A DNA stretch of 64,000 bases, taken from the NCBI RefSeq assembly GCF_000006405.1, contig NW_003207229.1, forward strand, positions 8,337 through 72,336, given 5' to 3'. The position numbers and the translations under genes were made by a program. The notes under the pieces are model-generated. The model searched no databases. It saw only the letters and a list, made by a program, of their open reading frames with translations, and had not been told where the DNA came from. Within the stretch, counting starts at the first letter, position 1. Each line of letters opens with the position of its first letter. Origin of the DNA: Perkinsus marinus ATCC 50983 (Eukaryota; Perkinsozoa; Perkinsida; Perkinsidae). Shown here in pieces: positions 32,560 through 42,936 of this stretch.

Positions 32560-34124
32560 ACGATGATAAAAATGACTGCACTGGGTCTATGTTCATCGTG
32601 AATTGTATTAACCCCAGCACTAGACTGCTCACTCAGGAACACAAGACTAGCTATAATACTTAATCATTATATCTATGCTCTGTTGAAGTTTCAGCTCAAA
32701 ACTCTCATTAGTTTACGAGAAACGCAGACTTTTTGAATTTGCCTAAGAAAAAAATACACTCCTTATATGAGGACATGGAGGGCATCATCTGAATCCATGA
32801 GTATAGTGACCAGTGTAGAAAAATATGTACATGGTCAACTACATGTATTGGTGATAATATGGAAACTCTGGAAGATTTTTTTGGGAAATTCTCATTGGTT
32901 TCTGTACACTTCTACCCAAATTTGTATGTAAATTTATACAACTAGCGAGGTCAGGTGAGAAAAGCGAAGATATATTCCAACACTGATGGTGACACCGATG
33001 GGAACATGATTGATGGGTAACCTCAGCTGAATGAAAATTGAGTGAGAGACCAGTCCAACGGCAACGTGCTATGAGCGCTTGAGAATTCCAGCTCTGGTGG
33101 TGACACACTAAGGTAGACATGAGATCCCTCCGGGTCTAGTGAGCGTGGAGTGAGGAGACACCAATAGAAGCGGATGGCAAGGCTATACAAGTACGATAAT
33201 TTCTCTATAAACCTTCACGACGCTCAATACTAGCACGCGTACAATTCGCAAGGGTCGCGATCTAATACGGGTAGGGTCGAAAGTATACTCGACGGCTATG
33301 AGCTGAGACGTCCCCTACTTCACACACCGGATTGCTATCTGCTGGTTTATGGGCACATCCAAACTTGTTTGATAAGGATCCAATAACGTGATACGCTAGC
33401 ACCAGAATTCCCCCGCCTACCTCAATGCGGCCGAAGTCCTCACCCAAAGCTTCTTATGTGGGGTAACTATTCTCGGTTGGGGCGAAGCGTGCTCTACCAA
33501 AGCCGTGCCCAAGAGATAATGACGATGCCGACTTGCAAAGGACGAATGCTTGACAACTGGCCCTGCCATGGCCGCTACGGCGTATCTTAGGAATGTTTGA
33601 AAATTTTAGTGAAGCTTAGAGTACAGCTGAAAATTGTGCACGGTTCATCAGCAACAGTGTGACATAGAGCAGATTATTCCAACATTCCCACAATGGCAAG
33701 AAGCTCTCGTTTATTGGCGAGCAGCCAAGCCCTTCCGTTTAGATCTGCTTAACAAGTGAGAAGGCGCGCATTAGGTCGAGCCTTAAACAAATTCAGGGGT
33801 CCTCCTCCCATTTCAGACGTCATTGAAAGTCACTGATCTCCTCTGGATACAGGCTGGGGTCAATTTCCTAATAACATGGTAGTATGAAGCCACCAGGAGG
33901 TACAATTGAAGTAGTTTATTGTTAGTTATCGAACCCACTCAGGCCCACTTGCTCAGCCCAGCCGACTGAATCTATGCCCCCCATCCTCGACAACATCAGA
34001 AGTTTCACTCTAACGGTTCACAGACGGGCGTCAAACGGATATATATGTAAACGTGGAGCACTCGAGTTAGACATTAGCTGTGCTCTGTGCACGCACGAAC
34101 ATGTCAGCAGAAACTTCACAGTAA
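32560..34124. other. repeat-containing stretch without a clear gene
   Basis: Contains one copy of the ~170-bp repeat (32826-32990). The minus-strand frame 33262-33447 (GEDFGRIEVGGGILVLAYHV) might be an exon but has no partner that I can find. The rest shows nothing. Confidence 0.35.
32826..32990 (+). repeat. dispersed ~170-bp repeat family, copy b
   Basis: Forward orientation. It begins GTACATGGTCAACTACATGT, contains TCTCATTGGTTTCTGTACAC and CCAAATTTGTATGTAAATTT, and ends AAGCGAAGATATATTCCAAC. It is the fullest match to the copy at 39815. Confidence 0.75.
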
Positions 34125-34196
34125 GTCGCTATCGTCTAGTGGTTAGGACGTCACGTTGTGGCCGTGACAACCCCGGTTCAAATCCGGGTAGTGACT
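34125..34196 (+). tRNA. tRNA-His (GTG)
   Basis: The acceptor GTCGCTA pairs with TAGTGAC (one G-U pair). The D-arm is TCTAGTGGTTAGGAC. The anticodon stem TCACG/CGTGA encloses loop TTGTGGC with anticodon GTG. The T-arm CCCGG/CCGGG is perfect, with loop TTCAAAT. No intron and no encoded CCA. The G at position -1 typical of tRNA-His is not encoded (the preceding base is A), so it would be added after transcription, as in other eukaryotes. Confidence 0.95.
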
Positions 34197-34198
34197 AC

Positions 34199-34202
34199 TT
34201 TT
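34199..34202 (+). terminator. RNA polymerase III T-run after tRNA-His
   Basis: A TTTT run starts 3 nt after the tRNA discriminator base, in the expected place for a pol III terminator. Confidence 0.7.
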
Positions 34203-34929
34203 CTCCCATCTATTTTACGTATTAGCCTCCTCGGCCTCTCTTCCAAAGCACCCCTCCAACCAATCTGGAACTCCCCACATACACCATCATCCTCACAGTA
34301 CCCATGTACGAGCCCCACTTATCGAAACTGACGCCTCTAACCCGTATCTACCACATAGGCACTCTAACCCTGCCTATCACCAGTTTGCACCATGAGGAAC
34401 CTTCATCACGCTGCTGGTTGTATCAAACAACTTGTATGGTCCCATGCTCAACAGTGAGACGTCACCATCGACGATGATGACCAACCACCGCACACCAACA
34501 GTGTTCTACACGATGAACAATTCGACTGACTCAAAAACTCTGTCCCCAAGTTAGAGGCAACAGCTCAACTCTGTCCGTCCCGACTAACACAACTACCAGA
34601 CCGGCAACTCACTGCAACGGAGTGTTCATTCCTGAATGGATTCGTTCCCAAGGGCCGACAGAACAATACTGGGCTCAAATATGAGAGTAGCGTAATAAAC
34701 CCAACCCCGAGATTGTGTAATTCTCACAGACCTCCACTCGTTTCCCTAGTACTCTGTATTCGACGTACCGGGTATTCTACCGCTACCCGGTTTCGTACCA
34801 GTTATACCGACAAACCGATCCCGGCAGCATCTACAGACGATCATCTACATAATTCCCATGGCGGGCTCTAGCATCGCTCGCTCATACTGGGGTTTATTGA
34901 GCATACTACTAGTAGTGATATTACTGATG
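34203..34929. other. no gene seen
   Basis: No coding signal on either strand. An imperfect palindrome built on ACCGGGTA / TACCCGGT lies near 34770-34795. Confidence 0.35.
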
Positions 34930-35690
34930 TTATTTACTAAGAGAGTACTGATGGTCATAGGTGTCATTCATATACTCATCCGAGTATCCGTTTGCATCAG
35001 GGCACTGAGCCGGACTCCTCCGATGTGGACACTCTATGACACTACGAGAAGCCGCAACCGCATCCCGATAGTGATCAGTACTCCCGACTGATTCCGGCTC
35101 ATCCATAAACACAAGTTAGCTCATCGACATGTGTGAAAACGATGTGAAATTGAGTCTCGAAAAGAGTCCAGATAATCAAAAGTTGGCTGTCCGATGATCG
35201 CGCAAGATGGTTCTTTTTCGAGGAGAAAATCCGGGAAGATAATCGATGAAATCGGTATATGAAATCCATGTTACATCAATTCATAATACTACTAATACTG
35301 AGTATGCCACTCCTCGTAGAACTCCTTCTGCTCATGCGAACCGTCATAACTGAATACACGTTTACGCTCAGGGATATCGGGCATCACTTGTACGATGCCA
35401 TCCGACGAAGAAGACCTTCCACGTCGGCTGAGCTCTCTGAAAAACAAAGGGAAAAGCAACTGGCATTATCACGCCATTCAAAAATTCAACCCTGGCCGAT
35501 TGGGACAACTCTTTAATCGAGGCGCGTATGGATCCTTCGCGACGATCCCGGAAAAATATGGTATTCAACAATAAATAGGATCAACTTCCCATGAATTCAT
35601 ACTAATTAGTCTGAGTACACTCAAAGTTATCGTCTCTGGACCCTCATTTCCCATGTCGGAATTTCTCTCAGATTCGACGCAGACGTCGAG
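34930..35690 (-). CDS. possible small acidic-protein gene, model uncertain
   Basis: Minus-strand stretches with good coding character are GRSSSSDGIVQVMPDIPERK continuing to SHEQKEFYEEWHTQY (about 35290-35430), then PDFLLEKEPSCAIIGQP to FDYLDSFRDSISHRFHTC (about 35130-35270), then DEPESVGSTDHYRDAVAASR to DANGYSDEYMNDTYDHQYS (34930-35105). A possible start MGNEGPETITLSVLR lies near 35655 and would give an MG N-terminus. The frames do not join cleanly by eye. The plus-strand frame 35259-35516, with a hydrophobic start, is the opposite strand of this region and less likely. No family is recognised. Confidence 0.35.
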
Positions 35691-35725
35691 AATTTCACCC
35701 TAAACTCTCTAAAGAGCGTCGCTTT

Positions 35726-36260
35726 CTATCGCCCAACCCACTTGAGCTGACTAGGCGGGGATTCGCCATAGGTTGGAGTGATGAACGCCTCAAGGGCCTC
35801 TTTCATTTCTTGTGTACCGTCCGTTGATCGGGCGATTATCTCGAAACTTTCCTGGAAATCGCCCTTACCTAATCCCATCGAGTTCCATCGCGTCCCGCAA
35901 GGTCAGCAAACTACCTGGGTTCTTCGAGTTCATGTATTCGCGGGTGCCCTTCAGAGCCGACACAACAGCGCTGTAGTCACCCGATACGCAACAACCACCT
36001 TTATCCGAGTCACACTTGATGTCAGGCACCGACCTAAGAATGAATCCAAGACTGAGTCCTGCGACTGCTATAGACCTCACCTGAGGAAGCCAGTCATTTC
36101 ATCAATATTTTTACGCTGTTCTCGCCTGGGCACAGGGCCGACTTTCTTAGCTCTAACTTCAACAACAACGACCTGAAAACCATCTAGGGATGAAGAATGA
36201 TCGAACTCAGTAGTGAATCGACGAATCAATCCGCAACGGTTGTTAATCTCAACTTACCAT
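35726..36260 (-). CDS. small protein of about 120 residues, four exons, unknown function
   Basis: The coding chain reads VVVVEVRAKKVGPVPRREQR, KNIDEMTGFLRSVPDIKCDS, DKGGCCVSGDYSAVVSALKG, TREYMNSKNPGKGDFQESFE, IIARSTDGTQEMKEALEAF and ITPTYGESPPSQLKWVGR, ending at a stop at 35726. Exons are split by introns with a GTAAGT donor at 36257, a GTGAGG intron of about 46 nt and a GTAGTT intron of about 45 nt, all in phase. The first ATG may be the codon at 36258-36260, directly before the first intron; an upstream exon is possible. There are three cysteines in one cluster and no signal peptide or membrane helix. No family is recognised. Confidence 0.6.
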
Positions 36261-36429
36261 TGGCAAGAGGGTAAAGGACAACTTCTAAGGACCCTGGCCT
36301 TCACAAGGCGCTGTCACGAGAGATGTGCTGCAAATGCAGACAGAACTACTAGTGTTCTCGCTCGCCCTGATATCGAGAGGGGCAGCCCCTCAGGGGCCTT
36401 GGTCGACCTGGGGCGGTATGCGGATACTG
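36261..36429. other. short spacer, probable promoter of the small gene to the left
   Basis: No distinct element was seen. Confidence 0.3.
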
Positions 36430-36985
36430 ATTCGAGAATCACAGGCACTGATTCAACTCACTATCTGATTTCCGATTTTGATTCAACTCACACCATGATT
36501 CACAAGTGTTGATTCAGATTCCGTATTCATGAGTAAGATTCATGATTCGTGAGTATGATTACTGATTCCAGATTCAGATTCAGGATTCGCGAGTACGATT
36601 CCTGATTCCTGATTTCGCTCAAGCGTTGATTTCGATTCTTGATTCAGAATCATGATTCCTGATTCAGAATCATACTCAGCCATTGATTCTGATTGTGAAC
36701 CAATGAGTCAGAGTATTTACTCAACCCAGTGAGTAAGAATGATGATTCTAGATTTTTTCAACGTGATTGTGATTCAAAACTCATACTCGTGAGTATTTTA
36801 CTCAACTCGAGAACGCCAAAGATTCAGAATCAGATTTTTACTCAGCGTGTGATTCCGAATCATACTCACGCCGTGAGTATCTCCATTTTTTCACGTTATT
36901 TTGCCTTGATTCGTACCGGGGGTCCGGACCCCCGGTACCAAACCCTGATTCTGATTCTCGACCTTGATTCACGACTTCAGCGCGC
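36430..36985. repeat. GATTC-rich degenerate repeat tract
   Basis: GATTC, its complement GAATC, and GAGTA/TACTC recur dozens of times at irregular spacing over about 550 bp, far above chance. There is no fixed period. A related block lies at 37570-37870. The tract contains a 26-bp perfect palindrome at 36913-36938. Confidence 0.8.
36913..36938. repeat. 26-bp perfect palindrome without spacer
   Basis: Arms GTACCGGGGGTCC (36913-36925) and GGACCCCCGGTAC (36926-36938). It is GC-rich inside an AT-rich tract. Confidence 0.95.
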
Positions 36986-36999
36986 GCCACGGTAAACCT

Positions 37000-37130
37000 C
37001 CTCTGCTGCTTGCGATGGCTTAGGTGCTTAGAGCCGGGGGATAGGACCTCGGCTTTGATCAAGTGAAAGTGTATCCTTGACCAGTTGAGCTGTGAGATTA
37101 TACAATATAAGACAGTACAAGGAGGTATAG
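37000..37130 (-). mobile_element. tRNA-derived SINE-like unit 1
   Basis: Read on the minus strand it has an A-box-like CAGCTCAACTGGTCAAGG and a B-box-like GAGGTCCTATCCCCCGG, followed outward by a short tail. Its flank shares TAGCGCACGTAGTGCAT with unit 2. The cloverleaf is poor, so it is not a functional tRNA. Confidence 0.55.
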
Positions 37131-37154
37131 CTATACTATAGCGCACGTAGTGCA

Positions 37155-37290
37155 TACAGGGTATCAGTATAACCCTGCCCGGGAATAGAACCCCTGTTTC
37201 GAGCACGTGGAAGCACACCCTTAACCAGTTCAGCTATGGGATCACACGATACATAACGGTGGATGGAGGTTTAGCGCACGTAGTACATGC
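37155..37290 (-). mobile_element. tRNA-derived SINE-like unit 2
   Basis: Minus strand: ATCCCATAGCTGAACTGGTT as A box, AGGGGTTCTATTCCCGGG as B box, about 30 nt between them as in a tRNA. Its flank TAGCGCACGTAGTACATGC matches unit 1. The two units are head-to-tail, about 25 bp apart. Confidence 0.55.
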
Positions 37291-37517
37291 AACCACACGG
37301 TGTGAATTACGCATTCCTTAATTCAATCAAGTATTCATAAAAACAATAAATGCCCTTCATCGATCCTCTTGAGGGATTGTCGGATTCCGAGTGAACATCT
37401 TGAAGTACGGATGTGTACACGTGCGACAAAAGATCTTCTTTCACTATTTAGTCATTGTTATAGCGGAACGGGAAATGTTCATGAATTTGGGGCGAATTTA
37501 CCAGATTCTACCCTCTC

Positions 37518-37555
37518 AAAGTGACATTTTCCTCCTTTCTTGAAAATGTCACTTT
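37518..37555. repeat. 14-bp perfect inverted repeat, 10-nt spacer
   Basis: Arms AAAGTGACATTTTC (37518-37531) and GAAAATGTCACTTT (37542-37555). Confidence 0.95.
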
Positions 37556-37569
37556 TGGATGTGGGGCGT

Positions 37570-37870
37570 AGCGACTATATTCTTCGTCTTGTCAAAAATG
37601 TCTGATCCAATCTCTGATTCCCTGATTCTCGAAAATACTCAGATTTAATGGAATCACCCGAAAAATCAGCCTCATGAGCAAGGCATATTGAGTAAGAGTA
37701 TTAATCAGCCAAAAAATCAACGTTAGATTCGCGAATCAGCTCGGAGATTCACATATCATCGCGATGATCCTGATTTCTCGCTCCAGAGTAGAAAATCAGC
37801 GAATCAGGGGTTAATACTCACCATCTGATTTTTTCATCTGAGTAAATACTCTGACTCACCTGTTGCATCA
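37570..37870. repeat. second GATTC/ACTCA-rich block
   Basis: TGATT, AATCA, ACTCA and GAGTA words recur as in 36430-36985 but less densely. Confidence 0.55.
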
Positions 37871-38888
37871 GGATCCGCATACGGCCCCTGTTAGAACCCA
37901 AAAATGTAGAATTGAAACTGAAAAAGTCTGATGTGAAACTTTCAACTCCAATCTGTTATGTCGACGATGTCTGCCATCTCGTTCCTGTGCTCTTTGCACC
38001 GTTTTTTCGCAATGGTCGTTGAGAAATTTTGTATTCTATTACCTCAACTTAGTTAAGGTTACATGTGCATCACTGTGCCGCACGGTTCGTGCGGACTGCT
38101 GAAATTCCAATGACTGATACAGTTGTCTGCATACGGCAATACGGTTCACAACTACATATCCAAGAGACATCTTTCCTCTATTGTATTATTGCATTATCTT
38201 GGTTGGTAGGTTTTGATGACCGTGGCTGCCTCGCAACATCGTAGTGACTCGCATCGCAACATACCTGGTATGTTACGATGGGAAGAATGTCGCTCACACT
38301 GCATGGTCCATGCAGTGTGAGCGGCAAAGTCTCGTGTCCTAGAAGTTTTTGCTTGGCGGTCAGATAGATCCATCGCAACTTATAACAGCCTGTTACTGAC
38401 GAGGCACTAGCCGCTATAGAGGTGTTAATGGGTTGTCGTATCGAGTAAGATGATGGTATTACTCCTTATGTGATGGGCGTTGGAGTTTTCTCAGCAGCAG
38501 CAGCAGCAGCTTGTTGTTGTTGTTGATGACTGCAGGAACAGTTGATAGAAGAACTACGAGTAGTGATATACTACGACTAGGCCCCAAAGAGGTCCATAAA
38601 ACAGCGTTGGACAAATTGGTGGAAAAGAACGATAATTTCTATAATCATGGCAGACGTCACTTAGGCCGGTCCGGAAGGTACTAGTGCGTACGATGCTGTT
38701 TTCTGATGCTTGTCGACAATATGGTTTAGCATGCGGATCATTTTGGACTCCTCCGTAAGCATGAGGTGGATGGTGATAGGTGAAGGTATCTCCTAGAGTT
38801 TATCGCTGCATGAAATCCCTCAGCATTGTATGTCCAAACTGTTTGCCCACGGCAAGGTTTATCGGTCTGAACATATGGTCGTGCAGAG
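37871..38888. other. no clear gene; palindrome and trinucleotide runs
   Basis: Includes a perfect palindrome at 38291-38323 and adjoining CAG and TTG trinucleotide runs near 38496-38528. Possible small exons at 38728-38754 and 38825-38888 flank GT-AG introns, but no frame is convincing. Confidence 0.35.
38291..38323. repeat. 16-bp perfect palindrome, 1-nt centre
   Basis: Arms CGCTCACACTGCATGG (38291-38306) and CCATGCAGTGTGAGCG (38308-38323) around a single T. It is the longest of this class in the window. Confidence 0.97.
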
Positions 38889-38933
38889 GTTAATTTCGTG
38901 GCGCGTGACGTCTCTCCTATCCGAGGAGTCTAG
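38889..38933 (+). other. 45-nt intron-like unit carrying the shared intron motif
   Basis: Begins GTTAATTTCGTGGCGCGTGA and ends GAGGAGTCTAG. It has the same size and the same 19-nt core (38892-38910) at the same distance from the donor as the intron at 6145-6197 in the opposite-strand locus. The flanking exon frame is uncertain. Confidence 0.5.
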
Positions 38934-39281
38934 CTAAAGTCGCGCGGCGGAGCAAAGCAAATTCATAAACTGTTACAGCAATGACTGGTGAAATGCGGTA
39001 GCACTTCGCATCGCCAACGGTGATGTGATGATGACGAACAATCTCGTTACTTTACTTTTGATATACCATAAACGATCTCACGAGCCATCAGTTCATTTCT
39101 CCGTTTTTTATTCGACCCATTCTGAATTCATGTGGCTGCTAAAGTCCATTATTGGTTGGCGTTGTGCTCCTCTCGTTTTATACAGAGATGTTACCAAGGG
39201 CACTCCGCGTTGTTGAGTTGATAAGTCCGCTGTTACATTGGCCCGGAGATGGATTACTCCCCGGTTCAGGGTTATATCGTT

Positions 39282-40661
39282 ATGGGTTCAAGTTACTCAG
39301 GATCACGCCGAACTAGGAGCTCGAGTGGCAAGGAACATGAAGACCTCGCACGGTGGAGAAAGAACTCCCAGGAGGTCCATCGACGTGACAGTATTGAGGC
39401 AGCCAAAGTAAGTCTGTGCCGTCTGGACTCTTGAGAACCGTCATTGCTTCCAGACACCAGCGCTGTTCCGAGATATACGGAGTAGCAACGATCGAGTCGT
39501 CTTGTACACTACGGATGGTGTATCTCCCAATGGCTTTAGAGTTGACCTTACTCTTAGGGAGAAAAGCGTTATATTTAACAAAAAGATGGTAGAGCTCATG
39601 AGAGATAGTTCCTTAATGTGACGAGATTGTTCAGATTGATGAAACTAATGGTGAACATAGGACTCCCGAGTACACTACTATCAACCCACGGCAGAGAACT
39701 CCAACCCTTATTCACGATGATATAATCATCACGGAGAGCTGTGCGGCTATGCAGTACGTCGACGCGGTCTTCAACAGAGACGTAAGGTTACATCGACTAC
39801 TAGGGGCGGTGTGAGAAAACGTGCACGTAGTCAACTTCATGTGTAGGTGACGTTTGTGGAAAATCTGAGGAAAATCGAGGAAATTGTCATTGGTTTCTGT
39901 ATGCTTTTACCCGAATTTGTATGTAGACTTGTATAATTAGTGAGGAAACTCCTGAGGGAAGCGAACATATATTCTCCCAACACCGACTGGGGGCCTTCAT
40001 GACAGGCTGTTGAGCAGATACGATTGCAACCAAAGGATCCTGTTCGACTGGCCAAGTGCTTGCAGTACATTCACGAGTTTGAATGCAATCTTGATCCTAA
40101 GAACGTCGCCCATAAGGTGCTCCAGCAGCGAATGGGCAGAGACCAACTTACAGAGGAAATAGAAGTAGGAATGTCCGGTTGTTGCGATCGACTATTAGCA
40201 TTGACTTGGATGCAGGCTTTGGAAGCGGAGCTTGTTATATGGGACGGCTATTTGAAGGATAAGGAGTACCTTGTTGATGACTTCAGTCTCGCGGACATCG
40301 CGGTGTTCCCTTTGATCGCGCAGTGAGGAAGCGTCCTTTTGATAATCATGGTAGATATGTCTATGACTTTTAGGTTGACTGAATGCTTCGGCTTGGACCT
40401 CGCCGACTATCCTAATCTACGGCGATGGTGAGTGCGTTCTTTAACGGAAATCTGTGAGCATAGTACATAGTATGTTCTCGCGGTAGAGGGAGAGTTTCTT
40501 TTCGAATGGCGCATACAGGCACACGTCTTTCGATGATTCAGGTACTCTAATATGAGAGATCGGCCTTCACTCGAAGAGCATCCTTTCTTCGCAGCTTGTG
40601 CCAAGATTGACACACTTCATGGCATCACCTCTGCTCAACGCATGGTGCTCGCCAGACAATG
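39282..40661 (+). CDS. glutathione S-transferase, paralogue 1, with N-myristoylation-type start
   Basis: Six exons. Exon 1 starts MGSSYSGSRRTRSSSGKEHE (an in-frame ATG also exists at 39249). The thioredoxin-fold part follows: RVVLYTTDGVSPNGFRVDLT, LREKSVIFNKKM, EYTTINPRQRTPTLIHDD and ITESCAAMQYVDAVF. The helical domain starts in exon 4: LAKCLQYIHEFECNLDPKNV, AELVIWDGYLKDKEYLVDDF and SLADIAVFPLIAQ. Then LDLADYPNLRRWYSNM, ending LARQ. The ES pair and NP-x-TPTL fit the glutathione site; LADIAVFP is the usual GST fold motif. The N-terminal 40 residues are extra, basic and serine-rich, and MGSSYS suggests myristoylation and membrane attachment. The third intron (39782-40017) is enlarged by a dispersed repeat. 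The paralogue at 41818 shares the later intron positions. Confidence 0.88.
39815..39991 (+). repeat. dispersed ~170-bp repeat family, copy a, inside a GST intron
   Basis: Runs from GTGCACGTAGTCAACTTCAT through GTCATTGGTTTCTGTATGCT and CCCGAATTTGTATGTAGACT to GAACATATATTCTCCCAACA. It accounts for most of the 236-nt third intron of GST 1; the matching intron of GST 2 is only about 50 nt. This suggests insertion after the duplication. Confidence 0.8.
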
Positions 40662-41817
40662 ATAATCTACGATTTTCTATGAGCTTTTATCATCGTGCCA
40701 ACATTTCAGAAGAGGCGTATCGCACTTTAACCAGCGTGTCTGCGTTTCTACAGTGGGCTGGTGGGTCCACCGTCGAGATGACGTAATCTTAACTCGTCAC
40801 ACGAAGAACAATCAGCCAAGAAACTAAAGGACAGTTCCGACCCACAGTTTACTCGAGGAGCACATGTATTTGGAGGCATGGTTAAAGCCAGAGGCATTAT
40901 CTCATATGATGTGATTGATGACAATACTGAATGCTCTCGCAAATTTATGGCGTATTTGATATGTATTGGCGATCTTGACGGTGCCTGCAGTCGCTCTGAC
41001 ATCACTACTGCAGCTAACTATACCTAGGCAACTCACCTACACTATATCTAACCACCTAAACTGAAGTTCACATTGATGCGCCTTTAGAGTAACTCAGCTA
41101 AGGACACCATGCCGAGCATGGGTTCATAACTGTCCTGAATTTCAAGACAAACAAATGGGAGCTCAGCTAGTGGGAACTTTAACTAGAATTGCGGCGAATC
41201 CCAGTAATGGCGAGTTTTATCGCTAACCAGTGCAAATGGGCCTTCGATTTAAGTGACTTTCGATCATGAGAATCTACCACAGAGCTTTGATCTTGTCCTT
41301 TTTGGGAGGTCCGGTGGCTCTGGAGGACAGTTCACTGTATTGGGACATGTGCATGCGTATACACAGTGAAAACCGGTGTCTGTAACAACCGAATGCCGTC
41401 GATCCTCTACAGTCCGGATTTGAATGTCATGAGTTGTATCGACCTTCGATTCCAGGTGCGCGATATACGCTCGGACCCATATTGCGCCTCCACACGGTGT
41501 GGTTGTCGTGCGCCTCTGTTCTCACTTGACAACTTGTCACGCTACCGTTCGTTGGCTCAGACGAAAGCGATAGCTTGCATGCCCCAGACGCATCCGCGTA
41601 ACTTTGTTGAGTCAAATCCCGTCCTCTACCAGATTGTTGACCTGTCCACTTCTTTACTGTGCCACAATTGCTAATCCCACATACTGCATGTGATATGTGA
41701 CATGCACGCAGGAATTTCCTGCCAGGAAATATATAGGAACTGGAGAATACCCGCGTATCTTCGGTTCTTCTTATCATCCTTTCATAGAATACCGTTCGGA
41801 ACAATTGTCTTTTCTTG
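40662..41817. other. spacer between tandem GST genes
   Basis: No convincing exon on either strand. It should contain the GST 2 promoter. Confidence 0.4.
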
Positions 41818-42936
41818 ATGAGCCAACTCACATTGTTCACTTACTCTCCATCTAACAACTGCATGAGAGTCGAAATAGTCCTCAAGGAGAAAAAACTGCC
41901 GTATGAGAGGAAAGAAGTAGCTTGGCCAGAGAACGTCCGATGATGGTCATGCTCTCATCAGGTCGACATCTTCAAGGGGGAACAGAAAACTCCCCAGCTC
42001 TTGGCCATGAACCCACGAGGCACAGTACCTTGCTTAACGCATGGCTCTCTCGTGCTACGTGATAGCATGGCGGCTCTACAGTATCTGGACATGGCCTTTC
42101 CCGATCAAGTATGCGCCCCAGGCTTCAGCACTCGTCCTGGGTCTATCCGAGCTTAGGTTCCGTTGACGCCTCACTCACCAGCTGAGATGGCTGCGTGCAT
42201 TCAATATATTCATGAGTTCGAGCAAAGTTTTAATCCCAAGAATGTCGCTTACCAAGTCTTCTTCCAAGGGCAGAAGAAAGAGCAACTTGGAGCCGAAATT
42301 GAGGTCGACACTCTTTGCTCGTACCTGCCGCACCTGTTAATGTTTGTCCCTCAGGCTCTTAGCAAGGAAGTTGCTATCTGGGACGGCTATCTCGAGGGGA
42401 AGGAATACCTTGTTGGTAACTTCACATTGGCTGACATCGCGGTCTTCCCTCTTGTTGCCCAGTGAGAAGCTTTCTAACTCAAACTAAACGACTCCTTTCC
42501 CTAGAGCCTGTTATTTAGCTGGAGCGCTCTCCGTTTACTTCAGGTTACATCTGTGGCTCGGGCTCAATTTGGATAAGTATCCCAACATGAAAAAATGGTG
42601 CGCCCGGGCACTCTCTTCGACTTGCATATTCGAGTTGAAACTATCCCTTCGTAGATTTATGTCAATTTGACATTGGCGAATGTTAAAACGTTACGCTGGA
42701 GTCTTAGAGTTGGATAGTCTGGCACTCTTTCATTTGAGTGAATGCAAACTGTATACCCACCATGGATAATGATGGGAGTTCATAGCGGCATATCTAGGTC
42801 GTTTGTAGTTGGTTCCAGGTACTTCAAAATGAAGGAGCGTCACTCCGTGAAAGATCACCCCTATTTCGAATGCGCCGAGAAGGTAGATCAGATCTTTGGA
42901 ACCATAGCCAAGGACAGAGCAGTTCTTAAGGACTGA
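41818..42936 (+). CDS. glutathione S-transferase, paralogue 2
   Basis: Starts MSQLTLFTYSPSNNCMRVEI then VLKEKKLPYERKE. A 45-nt intron leads to VDIFKGEQKTPQLLAMNPRG, TVPCLTHGSLVLRDSMAALQ and YLDMAFPDQ. A 48-nt intron leads to the helical domain: EMAACIQYIHEFEQSFNPKN, KEVAIWDGYLEGKEYLVGNF and TLADIAVFPLVAQ. The last exons give NLDKYPNMKKW and YFKMKERHSVKDHPYFECAE, ending VLKD. The thioredoxin-fold core NPRGTVPCL and the RDS pair form the usual glutathione site. It lacks the 40-residue N-terminal extension of paralogue 1 and should be cytosolic. Its intron before the last exon is about 220 nt. GSTs conjugate glutathione to electrophiles; a tandem pair with different N-termini suggests different locations. 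Confidence 0.92.
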
